A DNA stretch of 64,000 nucleotides from Parastagonospora avenae f. sp. tritici 18332-5. Its lineage: Eukaryota; Ascomycota; Dothideomycetes; Pleosporales; Phaeosphaeriaceae. Below the pieces are notes generated by a model. The model searched no databases. It worked only from the letters and a program-made list of their open reading frames with translations, and was not told the DNA's origin. This document shows, one piece after another, positions 32,095 through 42,061 of the stretch. The stretch is from the NCBI GenBank assembly GCA_022559985.1, contig JAFJTR010000106.1, positions 1 to 64,000 on the forward strand, in the 5' to 3' direction. Position numbers and translations under genes: made by a program. Numbering within the stretch: the stretch's first letter is position 1; each line of letters begins with the position of its first letter.

Positions 32095-34806
32095 ATGGAC
32101 CACTCAACCCTAGTCTTCGCATCTGTCTTCCCCGTCCTCTCGCTCTCGCATACGACGCCTACACCAATCGCGACCCCAGATTTGGGCTATACAGCGCCAG
32201 GCACCTCCTTCGGCAGTCCGTACGCTGGCAAGAACATCGAAGGATATGGCCAGAACCAACACCGAGCAGTCAAGCGCAGCCAAGCATGGAGCTGCGCAAC
32301 ACGATTCTTGAGCTTGCCGAAGGACATTTCGATCGTTCCGCGGCTACATAGAACGAGGGATGTCGAAGAGGCGCTGAGCTACTTGCTCGTGGGCAAGGGA
32401 AAGAGCGAGGATAGCAAGGAAGAGAGCCTAGTGGAGTGGTACACGAATGAGTGCCGATTACACTTTGCAAACCACGTCAGAAGCGGGTTCGAACAACTCT
32501 GGGGCAAGGAAGTGCAGCTCCAACATGCCTGGGATGTGCTGGACGAGACGCAGCGCGCGTTTGAACAGGTGCAGAACTTCTACCTGGAGCCGTTTAATGA
32601 GCATCTCCTGCCGTTCTTGCAGAATGACGGGAGTACGTCGACGATAAGACCGAGTAGGCCTACGCAGGTGGAGGAGTCGGGGTCGTCGGAGGCTGCGAGC
32701 GAGAAGTTTTTGAGAGACTTGCATGCTGTGTTTGCGCATTGTTTGCCGGCGCAGCGCTATTCGAAGACGCTGAGCTATGTCTTGTATGATGCCGGCTGTA
32801 GGCTTTATCGCGTGTATACACGGCATGATGGCGTGCAGCCGTCTTCGACACCTGAAGTAACGACAGAATTTCGGAAACGCATGGCCGCGCTGCTTCAAGG
32901 GCTGGAGCGCGTCGGTCTCGGCGGCGACAGAGCGCAGAAAGCGTTTGCGCATGCCATGAACAAGCTGCTCGACTCGTACATGACCAGCCACTACCTCAAG
33001 GTCGACTGGTACTCGAAACAGTCGATTGTACCGCACATGAGATTGTGGATCGAGAAGGGGTTCTGTCCGCTTGTCGAGCTGGTGTTGGAGTGTCTGCGGT
33101 GCGAGCAGAGTACCGTCTTACCCACCGAAGTGACATCATGGCAAGAAATGGCCCTAAACAGACTTGGCAGAGCTCGAGTCGACAACCTTTTCGACTTCGT
33201 TATGAATTGGGATAAGAGCTTGGGTGCTGTGCTTGATATCAAAGAGTACTTGAAAGTGCCCGGCGCAAAGCAACATCTCACTTCAAGCTTCTCACAGCAA
33301 ATTTCTAGGCGCTTGTTGCATCCTGGGGCGACGACAACGTATATCTTGAATATGTACATTTCGATTATTCGTTCGTTTCATGTGCTGGAGCCAAAGGGCG
33401 TGCTGCTGGAACGTGTGGCGAGACCGATTAGACGGTATTTGAAAGAGCGGGAAGATACAGCGAGAATCATCATTTCAAGCCTTCTCACGGATCTCAGTGA
33501 TGAGGCTGGCACGAAGTTCTCCTTGAACAGCGAGTTATCATATGAGATTGCATGCGAGATGGCTAAGCCGTTCGCAAACTATGGCCAGGATATGGATGAG
33601 GAGCTCAACTGGAATGACATGAATTGGCAACCACTGCCCACGGATGCGTCACCAGACTACAAGAAGTCAAAGGTGGAGGATGTCATATGGTTCTTGTTGA
33701 CACTTTGGGAGCGCGAAGATTTGATCAATGAGCTGAAGAATATCTATGGAGATCATCTACTCAGATGCACAGATCCAGAGTACGAGAAGGAGATTCGATT
33801 GCTGGAGCTGGTCAAAGTACGGCTTGGTGACGATAAGCTACAAGCTTGTGAAGTTATGCTTCGCGATGTGCTCGATTCCAAGCGCATCAACGCTTCCATC
33901 CGAGCAGCCAGCACAACATCATCCGCCTTCCAAACACCAGACACCCGCAACAGGAATACACAGACGCCAGAAGTCCTCGGACCACGAACACCTCGCCGAC
34001 GTCGGCCTGCACCACCAGCACCTCCCGCTGGCCCACCAGCCCCAACTCTCAACGCCCAAATCCTCTCATCCTTCTTCTGGCCCTCCCTCCGCGACGACAC
34101 CTTCCTCGTCCCCTCACAAATCGCCACGCTCCAAAAAGACTACGAATCGCGCTTCGAGCGCATCAAAGGCATGCGCAAACTCCGCTGGATGCACGCCCTT
34201 GGCACTTCCTCCATCACCCTCACCTTCGACGACCGCACCGAAGACTTCGACCATCTAACCCCCTGGCAAGTCAGCGTCGTGCATGCCTTCCAACCCCAAC
34301 CCGGCGAGGAGCACATTGCGCGCAAAAAGAAAGGCGGCGAGGGCATCAGTCGAAATGTTGCGCAGCTCGAAGATATCCTGCAAATGGACGACACGCTCAT
34401 CCGCCAGGCCCTCGCGTTCTGGACGGGCAAATCCGTCCTGCGCTCCATCGCGCCCGATACATACGCCGTCATCGAATCCCTCCCGAGTAAATCCGCACAA
34501 GCAAACGCGGATTCTAGCGCGGCCGCCGCCGCGGAGGAATTCGCTGCTATCCAAGCTGCGACCACGACGGTCAAGAGTCAAGCTGATCTACTCAACGAGA
34601 AGAAGGACGTGTATAAAGCGTTTATTCTGGGTATGTTGACGAATCAGGGGAATATGCCGGTGCCGCGCATTCTCATGATGATGCGCATGATGGTGCAGGG
34701 CGGGTTCCCGTTTGGGGCGGAAGAGGTGCGGGAGGTGCTGGTCGAGATGGAAGGGCTGGGCAAGGTTGTGGGGTTTGGGGGGGACGTTTGGGGGGTTAAG
34801 AAGTAG
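32095..34806 (+). CDS. APC2: Anaphase-promoting complex subunit 2 (cullin-like)
   Basis: A single exon of 903 aa. The C-terminal half matches the APC2 cullin homology domain: SSFFWPSLRDDTFLVPSQI, YESRFERIKGMRKLRWM, SITLTFDDRTEDFDHLTPWQ, and a terminal winged helix (FILGMLTNQGNMPVPRILMM, PFGAEEVREVLVEMEGLG). The N-terminal half is helical as in cullins. APC2 binds the RING subunit APC11 and forms the catalytic core of the APC/C ligase that targets securin and cyclins. A Pro-rich insert (TPRRRRPAPPAPPAGPPAP, about residues 637-655) precedes the cullin homology domain. No frame breaks are seen. Confidence 0.93.
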   Translation: MDHSTLVFASVFPVLSLSHTTPTPIATPDLGYTAPGTSFGSPYAGKNIEGYGQNQHRAVKRSQAWSCATRFLSLPKDISIVPRLHRTRDVEEALSYLLVGKGKSEDSKEESLVEWYTNECRLHFANHVRSGFEQLWGKEVQLQHAWDVLDETQRAFEQVQNFYLEPFNEHLLPFLQNDGSTSTIRPSRPTQVEESGSSEAASEKFLRDLHAVFAHCLPAQRYSKTLSYVLYDAGCRLYRVYTRHDGVQPSSTPEVTTEFRKRMAALLQGLERVGLGGDRAQKAFAHAMNKLLDSYMTSHYLKVDWYSKQSIVPHMRLWIEKGFCPLVELVLECLRCEQSTVLPTEVTSWQEMALNRLGRARVDNLFDFVMNWDKSLGAVLDIKEYLKVPGAKQHLTSSFSQQISRRLLHPGATTTYILNMYISIIRSFHVLEPKGVLLERVARPIRRYLKEREDTARIIISSLLTDLSDEAGTKFSLNSELSYEIACEMAKPFANYGQDMDEELNWNDMNWQPLPTDASPDYKKSKVEDVIWFLLTLWEREDLINELKNIYGDHLLRCTDPEYEKEIRLLELVKVRLGDDKLQACEVMLRDVLDSKRINASIRAASTTSSAFQTPDTRNRNTQTPEVLGPRTPRRRRPAPPAPPAGPPAPTLNAQILSSFFWPSLRDDTFLVPSQIATLQKDYESRFERIKGMRKLRWMHALGTSSITLTFDDRTEDFDHLTPWQVSVVHAFQPQPGEEHIARKKKGGEGISRNVAQLEDILQMDDTLIRQALAFWTGKSVLRSIAPDTYAVIESLPSKSAQANADSSAAAAAEEFAAIQAATTTVKSQADLLNEKKDVYKAFILGMLTNQGNMPVPRILMMMRMMVQGGFPFGAEEVREVLVEMEGLGKVVGFGGDVWGVKK

Positions 34807-36450
34807 AGTTTTATCTTGTCAAGATGATAAGAGATGCGGTCGTGAATTGATATCCATGTATGTTACGACTTCAGCTTCGAGGATTTCTGTCCAGGCGCTG
34901 TTTCCAATGTAGTGGAGTTAGTCTCCCAACAGTGTCTGCTCCTTGCCATGCCTGCCGTATAGTCTCGTCATTTGCACTACCGACTTGATCGACGAGCCGA
35001 GTTTGCTTCAATGCCCATAGTCTTTCTTCCCTACCTGATGCAATATCCAACCAACTCCTCTAAATACGAACGAACTATAGGGCGTTCTCGTCCGATCTGC
35101 CATCAAATGAGGTCCTGGTTTAGACGTGGAGTCGCGCGCATTCGTGTACACAAGGCCCGTTACGCGTACGGCTCGATACGTCTGCTTTGCAGAAACACAA
35201 AACGTGAATTAAGTCTATAGAGCGCTAAGAGCACTTTTGCGTTGCATTTATCCTCGACGGATGGTGTGGTTTTGTGAGGAGTGAGGATTAGTGTGTAGAA
35301 GTGGTACCAGTCTCGCTTTCTTTGCACTTTACCGGCCTTTGTTATTTCTTGCTATATACACTGTCCAATGTGGATGATTTTCTGACGTAGCTTTCGCCTG
35401 TCTAACTAGCTAGTGTTATTCGCAGATAATTCCTAGTTGAGCTTCGCCCGTCCAACCAGTGTTATCTGCAGATGATGTCTTGTGAGCCTGTTTCAATCCC
35501 TTTCTGTGTGTTGTCTGCCTTTTGGGAGACACTCTAGGCTCCATTTTGAACTTGATACCTAGGCGCTTAGCTGTTCCTCAGCTTCAAGCTCCAGGTTCTG
35601 GCGCGAGACATATAGATCGGGTCTTGATTTTAGTTTCTCTGCTCTCTTGGTGCTCGCTCGATGTTCCATCTTCTTCGACTTGCGTTCCCGGTGATCTTCA
35701 CGTGCAACGCAATCTTCAGCTTAATATCTTTCCCGCCGTCGCTTTTCCGCCTGCAAGCTCGTGTCTCTCCATGCAATGCATAGTCCGTTCTTCTCCTCCC
35801 CTTTGACCGCGCAAACCCCCTCGCGACCGTGAAACTCGACAAACGCGGTTAGAGACAGCTACCAGTACTTGGTCGCGATCGTGCACGTGCTGTTTGTCTT
35901 TGGAATACTCGCTGCTGTAGAATTTGTTCATGTTAACAAACATCTCGCCATGACTCGTGGGCACGGTTGGAAATGAAGTCGCGCAGGAAATCGCGCGAGC
36001 ATTGCTGTATAGCGCCCCGTGGGTTGGCGCTCAGAGTGCGTATCTGGCGGGTGTGTGATGGACTCTGGGTATGGCAGCAAAAGCCGTTTGCCTCTCGGCA
36101 TTTTTTCGAGTAGGTCTGGCAGTACCATCGGAACTGCTGGACGTTACTTGAAGACATGCTGGCGGCTGGCCATTTTGAGGTTCCGAGCCACGCACGTCAA
36201 GCGTGCGACTCTGCTCTTGCCAACCTTCGATCCTACTCTGTCCTTCCAAAACCAACATCAGAGAAACAGTATACCCAAAATTTCGCTGATTTGTCATTGT
36301 CCCATACTGCTCCATGCTTTTTCTCGAATGGTTACCAGCAATTATGTCCCCACTCGAGGGCCCTACGCGCAGCAAGGCTACACAAGAGGTGGCTGAGCAA
36401 ATCCTTCGGCTTCTGTTCTCTTTTTACCTACTTTTACTTCGCTTCGCTTC
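34807..36450. other. Intergenic, 1.6 kb, with a small imperfect duplication
   Basis: No gene is supported. The segment at 35387-35430 recurs imperfectly at 35437-35475. Short ORFs here are unrelated to known families. Confidence 0.4.
35387..35475. repeat. Imperfect tandem duplication, about 45 bp
   Basis: Both copies contain GCTTTCGCCTGTCTAAC / GCTTCGCCCGTCCAACC followed by AGTGTTAT(T/C)(C/T)GCAGAT(A/G)AT. The differences are mostly C/T and A/G transitions plus a few indels. Noncoding. Confidence 0.5.
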
Positions 36451-38793
36451 ATGAGCGCCACATCATCCGCCAATCAGGGGTTCATTTCTCAGAACTACTG
36501 CAATATTCTCAATGCTCTTCAAATTCCAAATGAAGAAAATTGCGCGATAGAAAGAGGGGGATGGGTTCGTCGAAGACCTCCTAAGGCGACGCCTGACGAA
36601 GAAGAGAACGACTCCGCTGTTGCGCCGCCTGCGTAGGATTTAGAGACGAAATCATCGGCGCACGGCAGGCTTTGCAAGAGGTGTCAAATTTTTCAGGAGA
36701 AAATGTCCCATGAGTTCACAGAGCTGGTGAAACTAGCGTCTCTGGATCCAGAATGCCAATATTGCCAGCAATTCCGCAACATCTTCGAGCTAGACAAGCA
36801 TCTGAATGGCCTCGTGCATTTCACTCTATGTCGAGGAAAGTCTTTGTTCGGAGAGAAATCTTGGCCTGAGCCTTTTTCCTATCTCGAAATTCAACTCGGG
36901 GTCTACGACACACGGCCATATATCTATTTCTTCCCTCTTGAAGTAACGTGGTTATCAACAGTCTATCCTGTGGGAATGTACATCAAGTCAAGTCTTCCAG
37001 ATTTTGACGATTTCAAAACAGTACTGCACAATTGCTGTGCAAATCACATATCGACTTGCACCCTTTCTCCACCTGACCTAAGTTTACTGCAACTCATAGA
37101 TTGCAAAAACCGTCGGATCATTCCAGCCCCCCTAGACCAGCGCTATATTTGTTTGAGCTATGTCTGGGGTTATCAAGCTGATGGACTACCTACCTTTCAC
37201 AGATCATTGCTAGATACCGTCCCTAAAACCGTGGAGGACGCCATGTTCGTTGCAATACAGCTCGGCATCCCTTTTCTATGAGTCGACAGATATTGTATAG
37301 ATCAAAGAAAGCCACAGGAAAGGCACAACATCATCCGAAATATGGACAAAATATACCACGGCGCTGAGCTTACCATAATCTCCGCCGTGGGAGAGGATCC
37401 TCGTCATGGTCTACCCGGTGTCCAAGGAACACCTCGCAAACCCCAGTATCAGTTGCAGTTCGGGAATGAGATCTATCATGCCGCAAAACCGGGCCGAGAA
37501 GAATTGCAAAGTCAAAATGGGCTTCTAGAGGCTGGGGTGTATAGCCCTATGAGATATACTTGTAGAGAGACACTGACATTACTCCAAAGGACTTACCAAG
37601 AAATGCTCCTGTCTTGACGAAGTTTGGTTTTTACGGAGACTCAGATTTACTTCCAGTGCATGATTGAGACAAGCATTGAAAGTATATCTCCTGGCTTGAC
37701 CTTTGCCTCGACGAGTACTCTTCCATCCGCTGCTTGTGTATCGAACGTAAGTAAAACCTTCGAGTATTTGTACAGCGTATTCCCACATGGTGATGTGGAA
37801 CGCCATGTCGATCACCTCAATGATCGCTTGCATGAATACTACCAGCGACAACTCTCTTTCGGTACCGATGCGATCGACGTGTTTCTGGGCATCATGAGCT
37901 TCTACCATGCATCAAACTCGACGGCAACAAAACTCACGCAGTTTTATGGCGTAGTTTTTGATTATAGAGACGCCTCAGACCCTGATTTACCGCGAGCGTC
38001 ATTCCTCCACGGTCTTCTCTGGTCGACCAAAATCCCCCAAAACACTCCATATGTGGTACCACACACTTTTCCATCATGGACTTGGGCTTCGGTCAAGGCA
38101 TCGCAACCTGCAGAGGCTCTAGGTGAATTGGTTCTACCACATACCATGCGGCAACGTGAGTATGGCATGTACCGAGAAATAGAAGTCCGAATTTGGCATC
38201 GAGTCAGCGGCTCAAGCCAAATAGCAGATTTTCCGAACTACGAGGACGACTACAAACACTTCATGCCGTGGATAGACATCGCGACCTGGACACGACCATA
38301 TAAGGTCACACGACTCAACCCACGTTCGGGTATAGTTTCGCAATACTCTAATCCTTCTACGATAGAAAATCGTTTGGCTTCGGGGGCAGCGAAAGTGATG
38401 ATACATGACCCTCTGGCTTTGGAGAAAGCAGAGGTGCACGCAATTTGCTTGAAGGTCACTGACTCGTACGAGTTCGACCTGGTTGGCGTCTCAGGCTTGC
38501 TTGTCGTCGAGACCGAACTAGGATTGTACCGGCGAGTGGCGATGTTTCAGTGGGATTTGGATTTGCGTAACTCCGAGCTGGGAAATGAAATTCGGGAGGA
38601 AGTTCAACGGGCTCTCGGACTAGACGGTCGCATCGGGGATGAGGGCAGAGAGAAGGGCAAGTCGCATGTGTATGATTGGGTCAACAGAAAGAATGCCATG
38701 AAGCGTTTGAAAGAAGGTGGGTACATTGGGCCGCAGGTGTTGGGGAGGCTTTCGGAGGAGCCATGGCAGAGGCGGACGATAGGTTTGATCTAG
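36451..38793 (+). pseudogene. Broken HET-domain gene
   Basis: One frame from 36451 carries HET-family blocks with breaks. The N terminus has the paired cysteines common in this subfamily (LCKRCQIFQ; CQYCQQFRNIF). Then come DQRYICLSYVWG and IQLGIPFL, a TGA at 37279-37281, and in the same frame VDRYCIDQ, so the stop sits where the family has Trp (FLWVDRYCIDQ). MDKIYHGAELTIISAVGED continues. The signature KWASRGW appears at 37515-37535 in a different frame, and its partner TYQEMLLS returns near 37594. These are usually joined by an intron at this exact place, but the GT here (37537) does not give a productive frame. A second TGA follows at 37615-37617, then RSLVFTETQIYFQC. A TAG at 36634 splits the first 61 codons from the rest. 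At least two stops and one frameshift lie in conserved blocks, so a functional product is unlikely. Confidence 0.8.
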
Positions 38794-39778
38794 GAGTCTC
38801 CAGTACGATCTGCCACTCCTGTAGGTACAACTGATTTACACCAAACCTAATTACTCGCGTGGCCGCTGCTTTGCGTGATGCGTGAACAGTCTCTGCACCA
38901 TGCCAAGCTCAGCATACTCTTGGTCGTGGATACGCCATCGGCTAGAGATATCTCCAAGACATTGGAATGGGGCATCAACGAAAAGCTACTTAACTGTAGA
39001 CTAAAATGGGACCAGCGGAGTCTAGAGCCTGGCAATGGGCTTGCTGAATGTACTTCAGCCGACGGAACGCTTACCACTACGAAGGTGGCGGCATCCTTCC
39101 CTACAAGTCTACTTGTACGAAGGAGCTGGTTTTGGGTGATGCACCGATGTTGGTGCACTGACCACCAGAGCTGGTGCATCACCCAAAACCAGCTCCTTCG
39201 TACTCAGTACAACCTGTTGTACTATCACAGTCAGTGGAGGCTATAATTTCAGCGTCGAGGCGATACATGTAAGCCCTTTCTTTCTGCGACGCGTTGGACT
39301 ATTCACGTTGCGGTATCTCTTCGTTCCGACGCCGACTGAACTCGATGTCGTGGTCAGACCAGTTGGGTCTGCTTCACCGAGCTTTGAACGTTTGTATTAT
39401 ATTTGTCTACCAGATAAATTCTTTCACATACGACCATAGGGCGTTGAATACAAGGCTTCCCGTCCGTTCAGCCATATTTAAGCAGCGCACCGGCGGATTA
39501 GTAGTTAAATGGGCGATCATTAGCGAATCCCCGCTGTTGTATGTTTTTGCCATTTTTTTGGTCTTGCATGAATGAGCAACAGTGGCAGCGAGGAGAAATA
39601 AATTCATGTAGCAAGGGTGAAGATTGGATTAGTTTTTAGCAAGGAAGACTTGATCGTTGGCGGCTGTGCAGCAAGGGGAATCGCTATCATAGCTGCACGC
39701 AGAGCCTCTGTTGCAGGATTATCGATAAGTCATGCTCAACCTGACCCGAGACCAAAGCAACAAATCGAAACACGGTCT
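38794..39778. other. Intergenic with perfect inverted repeat
   Basis: About 1 kb between two HET loci that converge on it. It contains the hairpin described separately; otherwise no gene is seen. Confidence 0.45.
39115..39203. repeat. Perfect 31-bp inverted repeat with 27-nt loop
   Basis: The left arm (39115-39145) starts GTACGAAGGAGCTGG and ends GTGATGCACC. The right arm (39173-39203) is its exact reverse complement. The 27-nt loop (39146-39172) itself holds a small inverted repeat, TGGTG (39151) and CACCA (39162). A transcript of either strand would fold into a 31-bp perfect stem. It is not inside a recognised gene and is too long to be an ordinary terminator. Confidence 0.9.
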
Positions 39779-42061
39779 CTAGATCAGAGTCACCGGCTGC
39801 ACTTTCCTCACTTCAAAGAACTCGTCATCCAGAAAAAGATCATGCTTCTCCCTTTTTGCCTTCGCATCTTTCAACATTGTATGACACGAAAGAAGCGGTC
39901 CACAGTACTCATACGCTTCGTCCTTTGGCCGTATGATAGCGGGTAAATGCAAGCCTTTCAATGCCCACGCACAGTCATCCTCTCCATGTGTCCGGCTCAT
40001 GACATTAGTATCTGTATGCTTCAAGAGGCACATCAGAATGTCTCCTGTAGAAAGAACGCAGAATCTTGGATCCGCTAGGCGAAAGACCGCGTACAAGAAC
40101 TCAGGGTCGCGGCAGGGCGTCTTGAAGATGATGTGCTTTTGAGTGATGCTCCCGCGGTTGAGGCCATCGAGAGCTTCCAGAGGAATACCTTCGCAGACCT
40201 CCCGGTAGCGTTGAAGAATGTCTTGCATGCTGTCGAAATTTCTGAAGCTGGAAGGAAGCATGGTATGGACATCTAGTTGTGCATTCAGCCAGGACTTGAA
40301 GATTTCGCTCTTGGGCTTGCCGGTAATTTGAGTCGCCTTCTCGAACAACGTATCATCCAAGTATTTGAGATGCTCGCCCGTCCTTTCGCCGGGACAATCC
40401 GTGCAGCTACACTTGAGAACTTTTCCAATGAAAGTGCCCTGTAAGGTAAGACGACGCCCATCGTCAGAAAAGGAATAGGTCCTTTTGCCTCTGGACACAG
40501 TGGTTTGTGTGACAAACCGAGATGTAAGACTTTCCGCATGGCCTACCCAGCTAGGGCAATCTGCAGATTCATGACCCTTACTTGATTCAATGATCTCCAA
40601 GTTACCAGTGCTCTCGATGATGTATCTCGTGTATGCCTGGGATACTTGCTCAACTGGTAGGCTGTAGTTGGGGAGCAGTGATCTAGGCAAGTCGTGCTGG
40701 CTAAAAAGGCCTAAGATGCCGTAGAATTGGTCTACTGGATTGGTGCACCGCCTGTTGGAAAAGTTCTGCAGAAGATGGCTCAGTCGCTCGCCTGGTGATA
40801 GGAGCGTCAAGCTTCCCTTGGGTTTGTGGTCACGTGGAAAACCGTGCCATTGCATCCGTGCCTGGTGTAAAGCCATCAGATTATTCGTTTGACTCACAGC
40901 GGCAAAGGTGAGGGCTTTCGAGTGCTCGTTCATTGAATGGACCTCCCGCGATAACCGTAACACTGCAGCAAGTACATGCTGTAAGTCCAATACAAAGTGC
41001 CCAAGAAGTGCGATTGGTTCTCTAGGGTTCAAGACGTACTCTTGAATAATCCAAACTCTTTGGAAGTAAGGTTGAGTGAGGAGACTGGCCAACTGTTGCA
41101 AGAACTTATTGAAGAATGTATGTGTGTGTTGTGATGAAATTTGGCTGGAGAACTGTGCATACTGCTGGTGCATCATGTCAATTGTAGGGCCAGGCTCAAG
41201 CACAAACCCCATCGCTCGTAGTCGGGCCAGCGTGTTCTCTAGGATCATTTGGCGCTGATACTCAGCAAACTGCTCTATCAAAGGCGTGTCCGGAGGTCTT
41301 ATTGTGTCGTGTGAAGTGGGCTGCTTGAAGGAATCTTGTACTGAATAATTCAAGGCTCGCTTCAATTCTCGCAGATCAGAGTCTTCGCTGAAGATATTTG
41401 ATGGCAACCCTATCCAGATCCATACCCGGCTCGCCATTGAATATATATCACCCATCCGAGGTACCTGTTCGTTCCTCTCGCTCATATCGTTCTGGTTGAT
41501 GCAAATGGCGTCGACCCAAAATTGCATGGGCTTGCTAGCGGGCCCACTCACTTTGCCTCCGGATGACCCGGCTACCGCTTGAACAATTTCTGTGGTATAG
41601 AGTGTTCTGTAATTAACATGCTCATGATACAACAAAAAATTTGTGTCGTTTTGGCGCGCAGTTTCCAAGAAGTCGTAGAGGTTCTGCGTTACGTCCAGTT
41701 GTTGGCCATTCACAATAATGGTTTTCTTGTTTGTCGGATCGCCCCAGACGTATGACAGCACATGAAAGTCGAGTCCATCAGTAAGCGGCACTTGCTCCAT
41801 GGTAAGTTCGAGCTTCCCATCCTGAATTGCAGGATCGATGGTGATCAATCGAATATTGGGGCCTTCGAGTGGATTATAGCGAAGAGCTTGCATCTCAGCG
41901 GCTTTTCGCGCACATTCTTCGTTACCGTAGTCACCATCCTCAGGGTCTGCGGATTTTGAGATATCGGGATTGGGTGGGTCATCTACCGGCCGCTGTTCAA
42001 AGGCAATGGTTGATTGTCTTCGCTGAAATTGTGACTCGTTGCCTGCTGCGCTTGTGTCCAT
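39779..42061 (-). CDS. HET-domain protein (heterokaryon incompatibility), intact
   Basis: A single exon of 760 aa. I start at the ATG at 42061 (MDTSAAGNESQFQ); the frame is open further up but has no ATG there. The HET domain (about residues 95-370) has HVLSYVWGDP, FWVDAICINQNDMSERNEQV, MASRVWIWIG and PYFQRVWIIQEY. A long insert between the IWIG and RVWIIQEY blocks is Gln- and Asp-rich. Downstream blocks match the family tail: CTNPVDQFYGILGLF, CPSWVGHAE, and a C-terminal region with CSCTDCPGE. Such proteins cause cell death when incompatible strains fuse. It is the only complete HET gene of three in the window. Its partner allele or trigger cannot be told from sequence. Confidence 0.9.
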   Translation of the reverse strand: MDTSAAGNESQFQRRQSTIAFEQRPVDDPPNPDISKSADPEDGDYGNEECARKAAEMQALRYNPLEGPNIRLITIDPAIQDGKLELTMEQVPLTDGLDFHVLSYVWGDPTNKKTIIVNGQQLDVTQNLYDFLETARQNDTNFLLYHEHVNYRTLYTTEIVQAVAGSSGGKVSGPASKPMQFWVDAICINQNDMSERNEQVPRMGDIYSMASRVWIWIGLPSNIFSEDSDLRELKRALNYSVQDSFKQPTSHDTIRPPDTPLIEQFAEYQRQMILENTLARLRAMGFVLEPGPTIDMMHQQYAQFSSQISSQHTHTFFNKFLQQLASLLTQPYFQRVWIIQEYVLNPREPIALLGHFVLDLQHVLAAVLRLSREVHSMNEHSKALTFAAVSQTNNLMALHQARMQWHGFPRDHKPKGSLTLLSPGERLSHLLQNFSNRRCTNPVDQFYGILGLFSQHDLPRSLLPNYSLPVEQVSQAYTRYIIESTGNLEIIESSKGHESADCPSWVGHAESLTSRFVTQTTVSRGKRTYSFSDDGRRLTLQGTFIGKVLKCSCTDCPGERTGEHLKYLDDTLFEKATQITGKPKSEIFKSWLNAQLDVHTMLPSSFRNFDSMQDILQRYREVCEGIPLEALDGLNRGSITQKHIIFKTPCRDPEFLYAVFRLADPRFCVLSTGDILMCLLKHTDTNVMSRTHGEDDCAWALKGLHLPAIIRPKDEAYEYCGPLLSCHTMLKDAKAKREKHDLFLDDEFFEVRKVQPVTLI

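Noticed and set aside
18957..34806. Functional cluster of chromatin and cell-cycle genes (ASF1, SMC6, APC2)
   Set aside because: Each has its own spacer and SKT5 and an F-box gene are interspersed; such neighbours occur by chance in gene-dense fungi.
37279..37281. RIP as the cause of the Trp-to-TGA change in the second HET gene
   Set aside because: TGG to TGA changes a C followed by C on the other strand, which is not the favoured CpA context; ordinary mutation is as likely.
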